The position numbers were made by a program, and so were the translations under genes. This document shows positions 10,296 to 19,641 of a stretch of DNA of 43,700 bases, piece by piece. This DNA comes from Rubrivivax sp. (GTDB taxonomy: Bacteria; Pseudomonadota; Gammaproteobacteria; Burkholderiales; Burkholderiaceae_C): NCBI GenBank assembly GCA_016790435.1, contig JAEUPE010000067.1, forward strand, positions 1-43,700, in the 5' to 3' direction. Position 1 is the stretch's first letter; each line of letters starts with the position of its first letter. The notes under the pieces are model-generated. The model was not told where the DNA came from and searched no databases. It worked only from the letters and a program-made list of their open reading frames with translations.

Positions 10296-11870
10296 TCACG
10301 CCGAGGCGGACAGGGCGGCGATCAGGTCGCTGGCCAGCAGCGGCGCTCCGCGGCCATCGGCGGCCGGCCGCGCCACGTCGGCGGCGTACCCGTGCTGCCA
10401 GACAGCCGCGCAAGCCACCTCGAAGGCCGCGCGGCCGGGCTGTTGCGCCCACAACCCCCCCAGCCAGCCCGCGAGCACATCGCCCGTGCCGGCCGTGGCG
10501 AGCGCGGCATTGCCGCTCGGGTTGAGGCAAGGCAGCACGCCGGGCGCCGCGACGACCGTGCCCGATCCCTTCAGCACCACCACCGAGGCGGTGGCTGCGG
10601 CGAGTGCGTGTGCAGCCGCCAGCCGATCGGCCTGCACGGCGGCACTGTCGATACCGAGCAGCCGGGCTGCCTCCAGTGGGTGGGGCGTGAGCACGCTCGC
10701 CTGGCCACGACCGGCCCGGCCCTGCAGCAGACGTTGAAGCTCGGGCGCCACGGCAATGTGGTTGAGCGCGTCGGCGTCGAGCACCACTCGAGGCGACCTC
10801 GACAGCAGTTGCGGCAGGCACTCGCGCACTGCCTCGCCACCGCCGCAACCGACGATGGCGGTCGCTCGGTCGAGCAGGAGCGCGGCCGCGGTCGCGAAGG
10901 GCCTCTGCATGAGTTCGGGCTGGCCGGGGTCGAGGCCGACCTGCGTCGAGCGGGCCAGCGCGCTCAGGTAGACGCGCCCCGCGCCGGCGGCGAGCGCGGC
11001 ACGCGCGGCCAGAGCGGCCGCGCCGACCATGCCGTCGGCCCCGCCCACGACCCATGCATCACCCCGGCGCCCCTTGTGCGCGGCATGGGGCAGGGCCGTG
11101 CGCCGCGCGGGTCCGGTGAGCCAGGCCGTCGGGCCGGCCGCGTCACCCGGTGGTGGGCCGCTCTCATGCCCGAGAGTGTCGAACCAGACGACGCCGGCCA
11201 GGTCGCGCCCCTGCGCTGTGAAATGCCCGGGCTTGAGGGACAGCAGCGCCAGCGTGTGGTCGGCGTGCACGACGGCGTTGCCGAGGGGCTGCCCGGTGTC
11301 CGGGTTGAGCCCGGAGGGCAGGTCGACGGCAAGGACCGGCGCGCCGCGGGTTTGGAGGCGTGCGATCGCTGCAGCCAATGCACCTTCGGGCGCTCGCGAG
11401 GCGCCGAGACCGAGCAGCGCGTCGATCACGAGGTCGGGCGCCTGGGTCGACTGGCCGAGCTCCTCGGCTTCCTGCGATACCGGCAGCAATGGAACGCCGG
11501 CTTCCTGCGCACGCCAGCGCGCCTGCGTGGCATCGGCGGGCAGCCTCCCGGGCATGCCGCACTCGCGGACCTGCGTCGCCGTGCCCGAAAGATGCAGCAG
11601 GCGCGCCGCCACGTAGCCGTCGCCGCCGTTGTTGCCGGGCCCGCACCAGACCTCGACAAGCCGTGCCGATGGCGCGAGCGCACGGGCGAGTCTCGCCACG
11701 GCCAGGCCGGCACGCTCCATCAACTCGTGAGGCGCATTCTGCGCCAAGGCCCGTGCTTCCAGTGCCCTGGCGGCCGCGCTGCCGTGCAGCGGCCAGGGGC
11801 CCGCATCGGCGGCGACCCGCACCGGGACGGCATCGCGCCGGGGTTGGCGCGGCATCAGGCGCAGGGGCAT
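10296..11870 (-). CDS. nnr: Bifunctional NAD(P)HX epimerase/dehydratase
   Basis: A 524-residue fusion of the YjeF-N epimerase and the YjeF-C/ribokinase-like ADP-dependent dehydratase, which repair hydrated NAD(P)H. The N-terminal half has CGPGNNGGDG at residues 76-85 and DLPSGLNPDTG. The C-terminal half has LTPHPLEAARLLG and GTGDVLAGWLGG with the catalytic Asp, plus a GGADGMVGAAALAARAAL stretch. The ATG at 11870 was chosen because longer frames run into dadA; ATG 11855 is an alternative. It lies 26 bases after dadA on the same strand, so the two probably share a transcript, although no functional link is obvious. No ribosome-binding site is evident. Confidence 0.92.
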   Translation of the reverse strand: MPLRLMPRQPRRDAVPVRVAADAGPWPLHGSAAARALEARALAQNAPHELMERAGLAVARLARALAPSARLVEVWCGPGNNGGDGYVAARLLHLSGTATQVRECGMPGRLPADATQARWRAQEAGVPLLPVSQEAEELGQSTQAPDLVIDALLGLGASRAPEGALAAAIARLQTRGAPVLAVDLPSGLNPDTGQPLGNAVVHADHTLALLSLKPGHFTAQGRDLAGVVWFDTLGHESGPPPGDAAGPTAWLTGPARRTALPHAAHKGRRGDAWVVGGADGMVGAAALAARAALAAGAGRVYLSALARSTQVGLDPGQPELMQRPFATAAALLLDRATAIVGCGGGEAVRECLPQLLSRSPRVVLDADALNHIAVAPELQRLLQGRAGRGQASVLTPHPLEAARLLGIDSAAVQADRLAAAHALAAATASVVVLKGSGTVVAAPGVLPCLNPSGNAALATAGTGDVLAGWLGGLWAQQPGRAAFEVACAAVWQHGYAADVARPAADGRGAPLLASDLIAALSASA

Positions 11871-11896
11871 GCGCCGATTGTCGGCGATGCGGTCCG

Positions 11897-13156
11897 TCAG
11901 GCCCGCAGGCGTGCCGGCGTGAGCCCGCGGGTGTCGATGGCCGCCACCTTGCCGAGCATCTCGTCGGCCAGCAAACGGGCCGAGCCGCATGAGAGCGCCC
12001 AGCCGCTGGAGCCGTGCCCGAGGTTGAGCCACACGCCCGGCAGGCGGCTCGCGCCGATCACGGGCGGCCCGTCGGGCAGCATCGGACGGGCTCCCTTCCA
12101 CTGCTGCACTTCGCGCATGGACGCGGCGCCGGGGAACCATTCGTCGAGCACGCGGTAGAGCGTGGCCAGGGGCGCGCGCCGAAGGTCGGTGACCTCGCCG
12201 CCGATCTCGGCGCTGCCGGCCACACGCACCCGCTGCCCGAGGCGCGAGATGGCGACTTTGTAGGCCTCGTCCATCAGCGCCGAGCGCGGACCCATGTCCG
12301 GGCCGCCGTCGTGTTTGCGCAGCGGGGCGGTGATCGAGTAACCGTACACCGGGGCCAGTGGCAGCTTCAGGCCGTGCGGTGCCAGCAATCGGTTCGCGTC
12401 GACGCCCGCGCAGACGACGATCTGGTCGAACTCCACCGTTTCACCCTTGGCGAGGCGCAGCATCGGTCGCGCGCCCGGCGTCAGTCGTTCGACTTCGGTG
12501 TCGAAGGCGAAGCGAGCACCGTGGCGCTGGGCCTCGCTCTTCAGCAGGTGGGCGAAGTGGCGGCAATTGCCGACGCCGTCGTTCGACAACCGGATGGCCG
12601 CATGCATGCGCGCGGACGGCGACAGGGCGGGCTCGAACTGGCGGCAGCCCGCCTCGTCGAGCACGTCGTGCGCGACGCCGAGGTCCGTCAGCAGGCGCAA
12701 TCCCGTCCTCGCGCGCTGCAGGTCGGCGGGGGTGCGCAGCAAGACCATGTAGCCCTTGCGCTGCTCGTAGTCCAGATCCAGCCGCGCCGCGATCTCCTCC
12801 AGCCGCTCGCGGCTGTAGTGCGCCAGGCGCTGCATCGAGGTGCGGTTGGCAACATGCACCCTGGTGCGGCAGGCGCGCAGGAAGCGCCACATCCAGGGCA
12901 GCTGCCGCCACGCGGACAGACCGGCGAAACGAACCGCCGCGTCGCGCGCGAAGAGCTGCCCCAGGACCTTGAGAGGCATGCCCGGGGACGCCCAGGGCGT
13001 GACATAGCCGGGCGCGACGACGCCCGCGTTGGCGAAGCTCGACTCCGCGGCGACGCTGGCCCGGCGCTCGTAGACGGTGACTTCCTGTCCTTGTGCGGCC
13101 AGCTCGTGGGCGGTGGTCACGCCGACGATGCCGGCGCCGATGACTGCGACGCGCAT
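11897..13156 (-). CDS. dadA: D-amino acid dehydrogenase
   Basis: A 419-residue FAD-dependent membrane-associated oxidoreductase of the DAO family that deaminates D-amino acids, passing electrons to the respiratory chain. The Rossmann motif VIGAGIVGVTTAHELA starts at residue 5. The family-typical FANAGVVAPGYVTPWASPGM, NDGVGNCRHF, CAGVDANRLL and C-terminal NLGHGSSGWALSCGSARLLA are present. Length matches DadA. The start ATG (13156) lacks a visible ribosome-binding site. The TAGAAT box of the divergent rpsB gene lies only 2 bases from it, so expression from the two strands may interfere. The alanine racemase gene often next to dadA is not here. Confidence 0.92.
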   Translation of the reverse strand: MRVAVIGAGIVGVTTAHELAAQGQEVTVYERRASVAAESSFANAGVVAPGYVTPWASPGMPLKVLGQLFARDAAVRFAGLSAWRQLPWMWRFLRACRTRVHVANRTSMQRLAHYSRERLEEIAARLDLDYEQRKGYMVLLRTPADLQRARTGLRLLTDLGVAHDVLDEAGCRQFEPALSPSARMHAAIRLSNDGVGNCRHFAHLLKSEAQRHGARFAFDTEVERLTPGARPMLRLAKGETVEFDQIVVCAGVDANRLLAPHGLKLPLAPVYGYSITAPLRKHDGGPDMGPRSALMDEAYKVAISRLGQRVRVAGSAEIGGEVTDLRRAPLATLYRVLDEWFPGAASMREVQQWKGARPMLPDGPPVIGASRLPGVWLNLGHGSSGWALSCGSARLLADEMLGKVAAIDTRGLTPARLRA

Positions 13157-13158
13157 GA

Positions 13159-13164
13159 TAGAAT
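13159..13164 (+). promoter_or_regulatory. Candidate -10 box of the rpsB-tsf promoter
   Basis: TAGAAT, followed by a run of five T, lies 241 bases before rpsB and 2 bases from the dadA start codon on the other strand. A -35 region would fall within the first dadA codons; no strong hexamer is seen at 17 bp. It would give a leader of about 235 nt. Confidence 0.45.
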
Positions 13165-13405
13165 TTTTGGGTTTTGCTTCTTGCGGTCGCGTTGTCATGT
13201 TCGACGACGCGGTTCGCGGGTGGCGGAACCGCCGGTCCGAGCACGCGAGTGCGCCAGGGCCGGCGAAATTCGCGAACCCGGTCCCTCCAGAGGTGCGCGT
13301 CCTGGCTTTCGGTTCAGCGGTGGTTTGCCTCGGCATCCGCCCGCGCCGCAGCGAGAACGCGTTCAGGCGCCGGGATTCTAGAAGCAACCTTTTGGAGAGT
13401 GATTC
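13165..13405 (+). promoter_or_regulatory. Structured rpsB leader
   Basis: No gene is seen in these 241 bases. Several hairpins can form: GCGGTTC/GAACCGC (13209-13215 with 13226-13232); GCAC-GCGA-GTGC (13241-13252, a GNRA tetraloop); and GGG-CCGG with CCGG-T-CCC around a CGAAATTCGCGAA loop just after. In E. coli, ribosomal protein S2 represses rpsB-tsf through the leader; a similar role here is inferred. Confidence 0.45.
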
Positions 13406-14146
13406 ATGACCGTGTCCATGCGCGAAATGCTGGAAGCGGGTGTCCATTTCGGACACCAGACCCGCTTCTGGGACCCGAAGATGGCGCCCTACATCTACGG
13501 GCACCGCAACAAGATCCACATCATCAACCTCGAGAAGACGCTGCCGCTCTTCAACGATGCGATGAAGTTCGTGCGCCAGCTGGCCAGCCGCCGTGGCTCG
13601 GTCCTGATGGTGGGCACGAAGCGCCAGGCGCGCGAGGTCATCGCGCTGGAGGCGCAACGTTGCGGCATGCCCTATGTCGACCAGCGCTGGCTGGGCGGCA
13701 TGCTCACCAACTACAAGACGGTCCAGGGCTCGCTGAAGAAGCTCAAGGACATGCAGGCGACCAAGGACGCCGGCATGGAGCAGATGATCAAGAAGGAAGC
13801 GCTGCTGTTCGACCGCGAGCTGGCCAAGCTGGAGAAGGACATCGGCGGCATCCAGGACATGGGCGCGCTGCCGGACGCGATGTTCGTCATCGACGTCGGT
13901 TATCACAAGATCGCGGTGGCAGAGGCCAAGAAGCTGGGCATTCCGCTGATCGGCGTCGTGGACACGAACCACTCGCCCCTGGGCATCGACTACGTCATCC
14001 CCGGCAACGACGACTCGGCCAAGGCCGTGGCGCTTTATGCGCGCGCCGTGGCCGACGCGGTGCTCGAGGGCAAGGCCAATGCCACCTCCGAGGTGGTGAC
14101 GGCCGCGGCCGGCGGCGACGAGTTCGTCGAAGTCCAAGAGAGCTGA
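13406..14146 (+). CDS. rpsB: 30S ribosomal protein S2
   Basis: A 246-residue S2 protein, of normal length, that binds late to the 30S subunit with bS1. Conserved segments include [20 protein letters not shown] at the N-terminus, [27 protein letters not shown] and [20 protein letters not shown]. The ATG at 13406 follows TTTTGGAGAGTGATTC, a clear ribosome-binding site. It heads the long plus-strand cluster and is followed 124 bases later by tsf, as in most bacteria. The spacer contains GGCGGCC/GGCCGCC (about 14223-14246), a possible attenuator limiting tsf relative to rpsB or the reverse. Confidence 0.98.
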   Translation: MTVSMREMLEAGVHFGHQTRFWDPKMAPYIYGHRNKIHIINLEKTLPLFNDAMKFVRQLASRRGSVLMVGTKRQAREVIALEAQRCGMPYVDQRWLGGMLTNYKTVQGSLKKLKDMQATKDAGMEQMIKKEALLFDRELAKLEKDIGGIQDMGALPDAMFVIDVGYHKIAVAEAKKLGIPLIGVVDTNHSPLGIDYVIPGNDDSAKAVALYARAVADAVLEGKANATSEVVTAAAGGDEFVEVQES

Positions 14147-14270
14147 TCCGCGGCGCGGATCCGACCGCACCCGCCTCCGGCAACCGCGCCGCGGGGCGGC
14201 GTGAGGTCCAAGCACCTGTTCGGGCGGCCGCCGTCATGTGGCCGCCGTTCCATGGCATCTGGAGAACTCA

Positions 14271-15167
14271 ATGCCCGCAATCACCGCAAGCATGGTCGCC
14301 GAACTGCGCGCCAAGACCGACGCACCGATGATGGAGTGCAAGAAGGCGCTCACCGAGGCGGATGGCGACATGGGCCGCGCCGAGGAGATCCTGCGCGTCA
14401 AGCTCGGCAACAAGGCCGGCAAGGCCGCCAGCCGCGTCACTGCCGAGGGCGTGGTGGCGGCCAGCGTCAGCGGCAGCACCGGCGCGCTGGTCGAGATCAA
14501 CTGCGAGACCGATTTCGTCTCGAAGAACGACTCGTTCCTCGCCTTCTGCAAGGCGGCGGCGGCGCTTGTCGCCGAGAAGAACCCGGCCGACGTCGCGGCG
14601 CTGTCTTCCCTGCCGTACAGCCAGGACGGCTTCGGCCCCACGCTCGAGGACGTACGCAAGGGCCTCATCGGCAAGATCGGCGAGAACATGTCGATCCGCC
14701 GCTTCAAGCGCTACGCCGGTGGGGGCAAGCTGGCGCACTACCTGCACGGCACACGCATCGGCGTCATCGTCGAGTTCGAGGGCAGCGACGTCTCGGCCAA
14801 GGACGTGGCCATGCACGTGGCCGCCATGAAGCCGGCGGCGTTGTCGCAGACCGAAGTGCCTTCCGACATGGTCGACAAGGAGCGCAAGATCGCGACCGAG
14901 AAGGCCGCTGAGAGTGGGAAGCCGGCGGACATCGTGGCCAAGATGGTGGAAGGCTCGGTGCAGAAGTTCCTCAAGGAAGTCTCGCTGCTGAACCAGGTCT
15001 TCGTGAAGGCCGCCGACGGCAAGCAGACGGTGGAGCAGATGCTCAAGGCCACCTCGACGGCGGTGAAGGCGTTCACTCTGTACGTGGTCGGCGAGGGCAT
15101 CGAGAAGAAGACCGACGACTTCGCGGCCGAGGTTGCGGCGCAGGTCGCTGCCGCCAAGGGGCAATAA
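14271..15167 (+). CDS. tsf: Elongation factor Ts
   Basis: A 298-residue guanine-nucleotide exchange factor for EF-Tu. The N-terminal UBA-like domain reads [20 protein letters not shown], and the core motif [14 protein letters not shown] (about residues 76-89) inserts into EF-Tu. The coiled-coil and C-terminal modules are intact. The start at ATG 14271 is chosen for its TCTGGAGAACTCA ribosome-binding site and the family-typical MPAITASMV; an in-frame ATG 33 bases upstream has no such site. The 168-base gap to pyrH contains the palindrome GGGCCGGCCC at 15168-15177 and a long-range CCCGCAGG/CCTGCGGG pairing, but no clear terminator. Confidence 0.98.
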   Translation: MPAITASMVAELRAKTDAPMMECKKALTEADGDMGRAEEILRVKLGNKAGKAASRVTAEGVVAASVSGSTGALVEINCETDFVSKNDSFLAFCKAAAALVAEKNPADVAALSSLPYSQDGFGPTLEDVRKGLIGKIGENMSIRRFKRYAGGGKLAHYLHGTRIGVIVEFEGSDVSAKDVAMHVAAMKPAALSQTEVPSDMVDKERKIATEKAAESGKPADIVAKMVEGSVQKFLKEVSLLNQVFVKAADGKQTVEQMLKATSTAVKAFTLYVVGEGIEKKTDDFAAEVAAQVAAAKGQ

Positions 15168-15335
15168 GGGCCGGCCCGCAGGCACCGCGAGGCGCCCGGT
15201 CAGGCGCCGCGCTCGGCCGGCTGCCAGACGCACCGGACCTGCGGGCGCCATCGCTTTACATGTTCGAGGCGCCGAGCGCCCCGACGCGTCCCCTTAAACT
15301 GTCACATTGCCTCTTCTTCGCGGAGTTCACCCCCG

Positions 15336-16046
15336 ATGCCGGCCTACAAGCGCATCCTGCTCAAGTTGTCTGGCGAAGCCCTCATGGGCGACGATGCCTA
15401 CGGCATCAATCGCGCGACGATCGTGCGCATGGTGCGCGAGGTGCAGGCCGTGACCCGCCTGGGCTGCGAGGTCGCCGTGGTCATCGGTGGCGGCAACATC
15501 TTCCGCGGCGTGGCGGGTGGTTCGGTGGGCATGGACCGCGCCACCGCCGACTACATGGGCATGCTGGCCACGGTGATGAATGCGCTCGCGCTGGCCGACA
15601 CGATGCGCCAGGAGGGCATGACGGCGCGCGTCATGTCGGCCATCAACATCGAGCAGGTCGTGGAGCCGTATGTGCGGCCGAAGGCGCTGCAATACCTCGA
15701 AGAAGGCAAGGTGGTGATCTTCGCCGCCGGCACCGGCAACCCCTTCTTCACCACCGACACGGCCGCGGCGCTGCGTGGGGCCGAGATCGGCGCCGAGATC
15801 GTGCTCAAGGCGACCAAGGTCGACGGGGTCTACACCGCCGACCCGAAGAAGGACCCCGGTGCCTCGCGCTACGCGACCATCGGGTTCGATGAGGCGATCG
15901 CGAAGAACCTGCAGGTGATGGACGCCACCGCCTTTGCGCTGTGCCGCGACCAGAAGCTGCCGATCAAGGTTTTCAGCATCTTCAAGCCCGGAGCGCTGCA
16001 GCGTGTGGTGCAGGGCGAGGACGAAGGCACGCTGGTGCACGTCTGA
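15336..16046 (+). CDS. pyrH: Uridylate kinase
   Basis: A 236-residue hexameric UMP kinase of the amino-acid-kinase fold. It makes UDP for RNA and for sugar-nucleotide precursors of the envelope. [15 protein letters not shown] at the N-terminus binds phosphate; GGGNIFRG lies near residue 52; and the nucleotide-binding [14 protein letters not shown] and [17 protein letters not shown] segments are present. The ATG at 15336 follows GCGGAGTTCACCCCCG. A TTAAACT stretch 40 bases before the start could be a weak -10 element for a promoter between tsf and pyrH. frr follows after 39 bases. Confidence 0.97.
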   Translation: MPAYKRILLKLSGEALMGDDAYGINRATIVRMVREVQAVTRLGCEVAVVIGGGNIFRGVAGGSVGMDRATADYMGMLATVMNALALADTMRQEGMTARVMSAINIEQVVEPYVRPKALQYLEEGKVVIFAAGTGNPFFTTDTAAALRGAEIGAEIVLKATKVDGVYTADPKKDPGASRYATIGFDEAIAKNLQVMDATAFALCRDQKLPIKVFSIFKPGALQRVVQGEDEGTLVHV

Positions 16047-16085
16047 GTCGCCAGGCTGGCGCCGACCCGAGGAGAGATTCCCGCC

Positions 16086-16646
16086 ATGGACATCGCCGAG
16101 ATCAAGAAGACCGCCGAGCACAAGATGGGCAAGTCGCTCGAGGCGCTGAAGAACGAGCTGCACAAGATCCGCACCGGACGTGCGCACCCGGGCCTGCTCG
16201 ACCAGGTGCATGTCGACTACTACGGCAACTCCGTGCCCATCAGCCAGGTGGCCAACGTGACGCTGCTGGACGCGCGCACGATCAGCGTGCAGCCGTGGGA
16301 AAAGGGCATGGGCCCGAAGATCGAGAAGGCCATTCGCGAAAGCGATCTCGGGCTCAACCCCAGTGCGCAGGGCGACCTGCTGCGCGTGCCCATGCCCGCG
16401 CTCACGGAAGAGCGCCGCAAGGAGCTCACCAAGGTCGTCCGCCACGCCGGCGAGGAAGCCAAGATCGCTGTGCGCGCCGTGCGTCGCGAGGCCAACGACC
16501 ACCTGAAGAAGCTGCTCAAGGACAAGCAGGTTCCCGAGGACGAGGAGAAGCGCGCCCAGGACGAGGTGCAGCGGCTCACCGACCGCGTCGTGGCCGAGAT
16601 CGACCGTCTCGTGCACGGCAAGGAAGCCGAAGTGATGGCTGTTTGA
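16086..16646 (+). CDS. frr: Ribosome recycling factor
   Basis: A 186-residue factor that, with EF-G, splits post-termination ribosomes. Domain I, a three-helix bundle, is formed by the ends, including the [20 protein letters not shown] motif near residue 18. The beta-rich domain II spans about residues 30-105 ([30 protein letters not shown]). [15 protein letters not shown]-type sequence (here [20 protein letters not shown]) marks the return to domain I. Length is exactly typical. The start has a GAGGAGAGATTCCCGCC ribosome-binding site. pyrH-frr-uppS-cdsA order is conserved widely. Confidence 0.98.
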   Translation: MDIAEIKKTAEHKMGKSLEALKNELHKIRTGRAHPGLLDQVHVDYYGNSVPISQVANVTLLDARTISVQPWEKGMGPKIEKAIRESDLGLNPSAQGDLLRVPMPALTEERRKELTKVVRHAGEEAKIAVRAVRREANDHLKKLLKDKQVPEDEEKRAQDEVQRLTDRVVAEIDRLVHGKEAEVMAV

Positions 16647-16678
16647 GCGCCGTTCCGGCTGCCTGCACTGCTCGCTGC

Positions 16679-17431
16679 ATGACCCCCGCCCACACCCTCG
16701 AAGGCGACAAGGACGAAGCGCTCATCCCGCGCCATGTGGCAGTGGTGATGGACGGCAACGGGCGCTGGGCGCGCTCGCGTTACATGCCGCGCTTTTTCGG
16801 CCACAAGGCCGGCGTCGATGCGCTCGTGCGCGCGGTCAATCTCTTCGCCGACCGCGGCGTGCAGTACCTGAGCGTGTTCGCGTTCTCTTCGGAAAACTGG
16901 AAGCGCCCCTCCGAGGAGGTGTCGGGGCTGATGAGCCTGGTGCTGGTGGCGGTCTCGAAGTACCTCGGCAAGCTGGCCAAGGACGGCGTGCGAATCCGCA
17001 TCGTCGGCGACCGCTCCTCCGTCTCCGACAAGCTGCGCGAGGCCTGGGAGCAGGCCGAGGCGCTGACGCGCGACAACCAGCGCATCACCCTCGCCGTCGC
17101 CTTCAACTATGGCGGCCGCTGGGACATGGTGCAGGCCGTTCGCCACGCCATCGCCCAGGGGCTATCGCCCGAGCAGGTCGACGAGCAGTGGCTCAGCCGG
17201 AACATGGCGTTGTCCTTCGCGCCCGACCCGGACCTCTTCATCCGCACCGGCGGCGAGATGCGCATCAGCAACTTCATGCTGTGGCAGTCGGCCTACGCGG
17301 AGTTCTTCTTCACCGATTGCCTGTGGCCCGACTTCGGCGCCGAGGAGATCGACCGCGCGCTCGCCGCGTATGCCCAGCGCGACCGGCGTTTCGGCATGAT
17401 CCGGCCGCCCGTGGTGCAGGCCACCGAGTAG
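16679..17431 (+). CDS. uppS: Undecaprenyl diphosphate synthase (cis-prenyltransferase)
   Basis: A 250-residue enzyme that extends farnesyl diphosphate with isopentenyl units to the C55 carrier for peptidoglycan and other envelope polymers. The catalytic Asp25 lies in HVAVVMDGNGRWA; further family motifs are GHKAGVDALVRAV, FAFSSENWKRP, AFNYGGRWDM and DLFIRTGGEMRISNFMLWQ. The frame is open upstream into frr, but no sequence typical of the family precedes MTPAHTLEGDKDEALIP, so the ATG at 16679 is used. The 118-base gap before cdsA is unusually long for this pair and holds a repeat-like sequence. Confidence 0.97.
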   Translation: MTPAHTLEGDKDEALIPRHVAVVMDGNGRWARSRYMPRFFGHKAGVDALVRAVNLFADRGVQYLSVFAFSSENWKRPSEEVSGLMSLVLVAVSKYLGKLAKDGVRIRIVGDRSSVSDKLREAWEQAEALTRDNQRITLAVAFNYGGRWDMVQAVRHAIAQGLSPEQVDEQWLSRNMALSFAPDPDLFIRTGGEMRISNFMLWQSAYAEFFFTDCLWPDFGAEEIDRALAAYAQRDRRFGMIRPPVVQATE

Positions 17432-17549
17432 CGATGAGTCCCCCCCGGAGCGCCTTCGCCGCGTCCACCCCTGGGGGGCCGCGCCGCTGGACCGGCAGAG
17501 CCGGACCCGCGGCACCCGCTCGGCACCGAATGGCCCACGCCCTGCTCAC
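17432..17549. repeat. Possible REP-like intergenic element
   Basis: This 118-bp gap between uppS and cdsA contains a run of seven C, CCCC-T-GGGG (17468-17476), and CCGGC-AGA-GCCGG (17492-17504) in a very GC-rich, non-coding context. I recall similar palindromic GC-rich elements scattered in Burkholderiales genomes, but only one copy is seen here, so calling it a repeat is inference. The start of cdsA has no clear ribosome-binding site in it. Confidence 0.35.
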
Positions 17550-18395
17550 ATGCTGCGCCAGCGGATCATCACCGCGCTGATCCTCGTCGGGATCATGTTC
17601 GCGGCGCTCGCGGCGCCGAGCCCCTGGCCTTTCGCCCTCGTGACCTTGGCACTGCTGGCCGCCGGCGCCTGGGAGTGGGGGCGGCTCAACGGCGCTGCCC
17701 CGATCGTGTCCTGGCTGCTCGGGGCGCTGATGCTGCTGGCAGGTGTCTGTGCGGTGGCAGGCGGCCTGGCCCATGCCTCGCTCGGCGGCGTGTGGTGGCT
17801 GGCCGTGGCGGTGTGGACGCTCGGCGGTGCACTCGTGCTCAAGCGCGGAGTGCCGGCGTGGCCGCTCGCACCGCCTGTCTTGCGCTGGGTGCTGGGCCTT
17901 GCCCTCCTGATGCTGGCGTGGGCCGCGCTCATCGAGGCGCGCTCGGTCGGCATCAACTTCATGCTCTCGATGCTGTGCGTGGTCTGGATGGCCGACGTCG
18001 CCGCCTACTTCGGTGGCAAGGCCTTCGGCCGCCACAAACTGGCCCCCGCCATCAGCCCGGGCAAGAGCTGGGAAGGCGTGTGGTCGGGCATGGTCGGCGT
18101 GCTCGTGCTGGCGCTGGTCTGGATGGCGCTCGACCGGCGTTTCGGCTTCGACGGGCCGAGCCTGTACACGCGGCTCGTGCAGATGCACGGCTGGCTGGTC
18201 ACGGTCCTGGCACTGCTGGCGCTGTGCATGCTGAGCGTCGTCGGCGACCTCATCGAATCGCTCGTCAAGCGCGCTGCCGGAGCGAAGGACAGCAGCCAGC
18301 TGCTGCCGGGGCACGGCGGTGTACTCGACCGCGTCGACGCGCTTTTGCCGGTGATGCCCGCTGTGCTGGCGCTGATCAGTCTCACCCCGAGATGA
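17550..18395 (+). CDS. cdsA: Phosphatidate cytidylyltransferase
   Basis: A 281-residue polytopic inner-membrane enzyme that makes CDP-diacylglycerol, the precursor of bacterial phospholipids. About seven to eight hydrophobic segments cover most of the chain. The family signature near the C-terminus reads SLVKRAAGAKDSSQLLPGHG followed by GVLDRVD, with the conserved K-D and the H-G-G-x-x-D-R catalytic elements. The ATG at 17550 lacks a clear ribosome-binding site, perhaps because the intergenic element before it displaced the original leader. Its stop overlaps the dxr start by four bases (ATGA). Confidence 0.96.
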   Translation: MLRQRIITALILVGIMFAALAAPSPWPFALVTLALLAAGAWEWGRLNGAAPIVSWLLGALMLLAGVCAVAGGLAHASLGGVWWLAVAVWTLGGALVLKRGVPAWPLAPPVLRWVLGLALLMLAWAALIEARSVGINFMLSMLCVVWMADVAAYFGGKAFGRHKLAPAISPGKSWEGVWSGMVGVLVLALVWMALDRRFGFDGPSLYTRLVQMHGWLVTVLALLALCMLSVVGDLIESLVKRAAGAKDSSQLLPGHGGVLDRVDALLPVMPAVLALISLTPR

Positions 18396-19603
18396 AGACG
18401 ACCTCCGCGACAGCCCGGCGGCAACGCATCGCCATCCTCGGCTCCACAGGTTCGGTGGGCGTGAGCACGCTGGACGTGATCGCGCGCCACCCCGATCGAT
18501 TCGAAGTGTTCGGCCTGTCCAGCCACCACCGTGTGGCCGAACTGGTCGAGCAGTGCCTGTGCTTCGAGCCGCGCATCGCCGTCCTGCCCGACCGCGCGCG
18601 GGCGCAGGAGGCGCGCCGCCTGCTCGCCGAGCGTGGCAGCCGTACCGAGGTGCTCGACGGCGCGCAGGCCTTGAGCCAGCTGGCCAGTGCCGGCGAGGTC
18701 GACGCGGTGATGGCGGCCATCGTCGGCGCGGCCGGCCTGCCGGCCTGCATGGCGGCGGCCGCCAACGGCAAGCGCCTGCTGCTGGCCAACAAGGAGGCCC
18801 TCGTCGTCGGCGGTGCACTCTTCATGCGCGCTGTGGCCGAGGGCGGAGCGACGCTGCTGCCCATCGACAGCGAGCACTCGGCGATCTTCCAGTGCCTGCC
18901 GGAGGACCGCGGCACCTGGGGGCAGCGCATCGACCACATCGTGCTCACGGCCAGCGGCGGCCCCTTCCGCAGCCGCACCCCCGAAAGCCTGCACGACGTG
19001 ACACCGGCGCAGGCCGTGGCGCACCCGAACTGGGTCATGGGGCGCAAGATCTCGGTCGACTCGGCCACCATGATGAACAAGGCGCTCGAGGTCATCGAGG
19101 CGCGCTGGCTCTTCGACCTCACGCCCGAGCAGGTGCGCGTGGTCATCCACCCGCAGAGCATCGTGCACTCGATGGTCGTCTGCCGCGACGCCTCGGTGCT
19201 GGCGCAACTGGGTACGCCCGACATGCGCGTGCCGATCGCCTACGGGCTCAGCTTTCCCGAGCGCATCGCCTCGGGCGCATCGCGCCTCGACTTCCTGCAG
19301 TTGCAGGGCCTCACGTTCGAGCCTGTGGACGAACGGCTCTTCCCGGGGCTCGGCCTGGCCTGGCAGGCGCTGGCAGCCCCACAAGGCGCGACTGCGGTGC
19401 TCAATGCGGCCAACGAAGTGGCAGTCGAGTCGTTCCTGCAGGGAACCATCCGCTTCACCGACATTCACAACGTCAACGCCCGCACGGTCGAGCGGCTGGC
19501 GCCGGCGCTGGGCTCGGTGTCGACGTTGGAAGACCTGATCGAACTCGACGAGCGGTCGCGTGGCGAGGCCGCCGGGGCGGTTCGCGCGCTTGCCCATCGA
19601 TGA
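18392..19603 (+). CDS. dxr: 1-deoxy-D-xylulose 5-phosphate reductoisomerase
   Basis: A 403-residue NADPH-dependent enzyme for the second step of the MEP isoprenoid pathway, supplying UppS among others. The NADPH motif ILGSTGSVGVSTLDVI lies at the N-terminus. LLANKEALVVGG, the metal-binding LPIDSEHSAIFQCL, TASGGPFR and HPNWVMGRKISVDSATMMNK active-site segments are all intact. The ATG at 18392 overlaps the cdsA stop in ATGA, implying translational coupling. The 71-base gap to rseP contains two tandem 12-nt repeats. Confidence 0.97.
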   Translation: MKTTSATARRQRIAILGSTGSVGVSTLDVIARHPDRFEVFGLSSHHRVAELVEQCLCFEPRIAVLPDRARAQEARRLLAERGSRTEVLDGAQALSQLASAGEVDAVMAAIVGAAGLPACMAAAANGKRLLLANKEALVVGGALFMRAVAEGGATLLPIDSEHSAIFQCLPEDRGTWGQRIDHIVLTASGGPFRSRTPESLHDVTPAQAVAHPNWVMGRKISVDSATMMNKALEVIEARWLFDLTPEQVRVVIHPQSIVHSMVVCRDASVLAQLGTPDMRVPIAYGLSFPERIASGASRLDFLQLQGLTFEPVDERLFPGLGLAWQALAAPQGATAVLNAANEVAVESFLQGTIRFTDIHNVNARTVERLAPALGSVSTLEDLIELDERSRGEAAGAVRALAHR

Positions 19604-19641
19604 AGCACATCTGCCAGAAGCCGGCCTAGCGCCTGCCACCG

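Noticed and set aside
10242-12158. A 638-codon open frame on the plus strand
   Set aside because: It is antisense to nnr and dadA, both with intact family motifs on the minus strand.
17530-17549. ATG 17530 as an earlier cdsA start
   Set aside because: It is out of frame with the CdsA protein.
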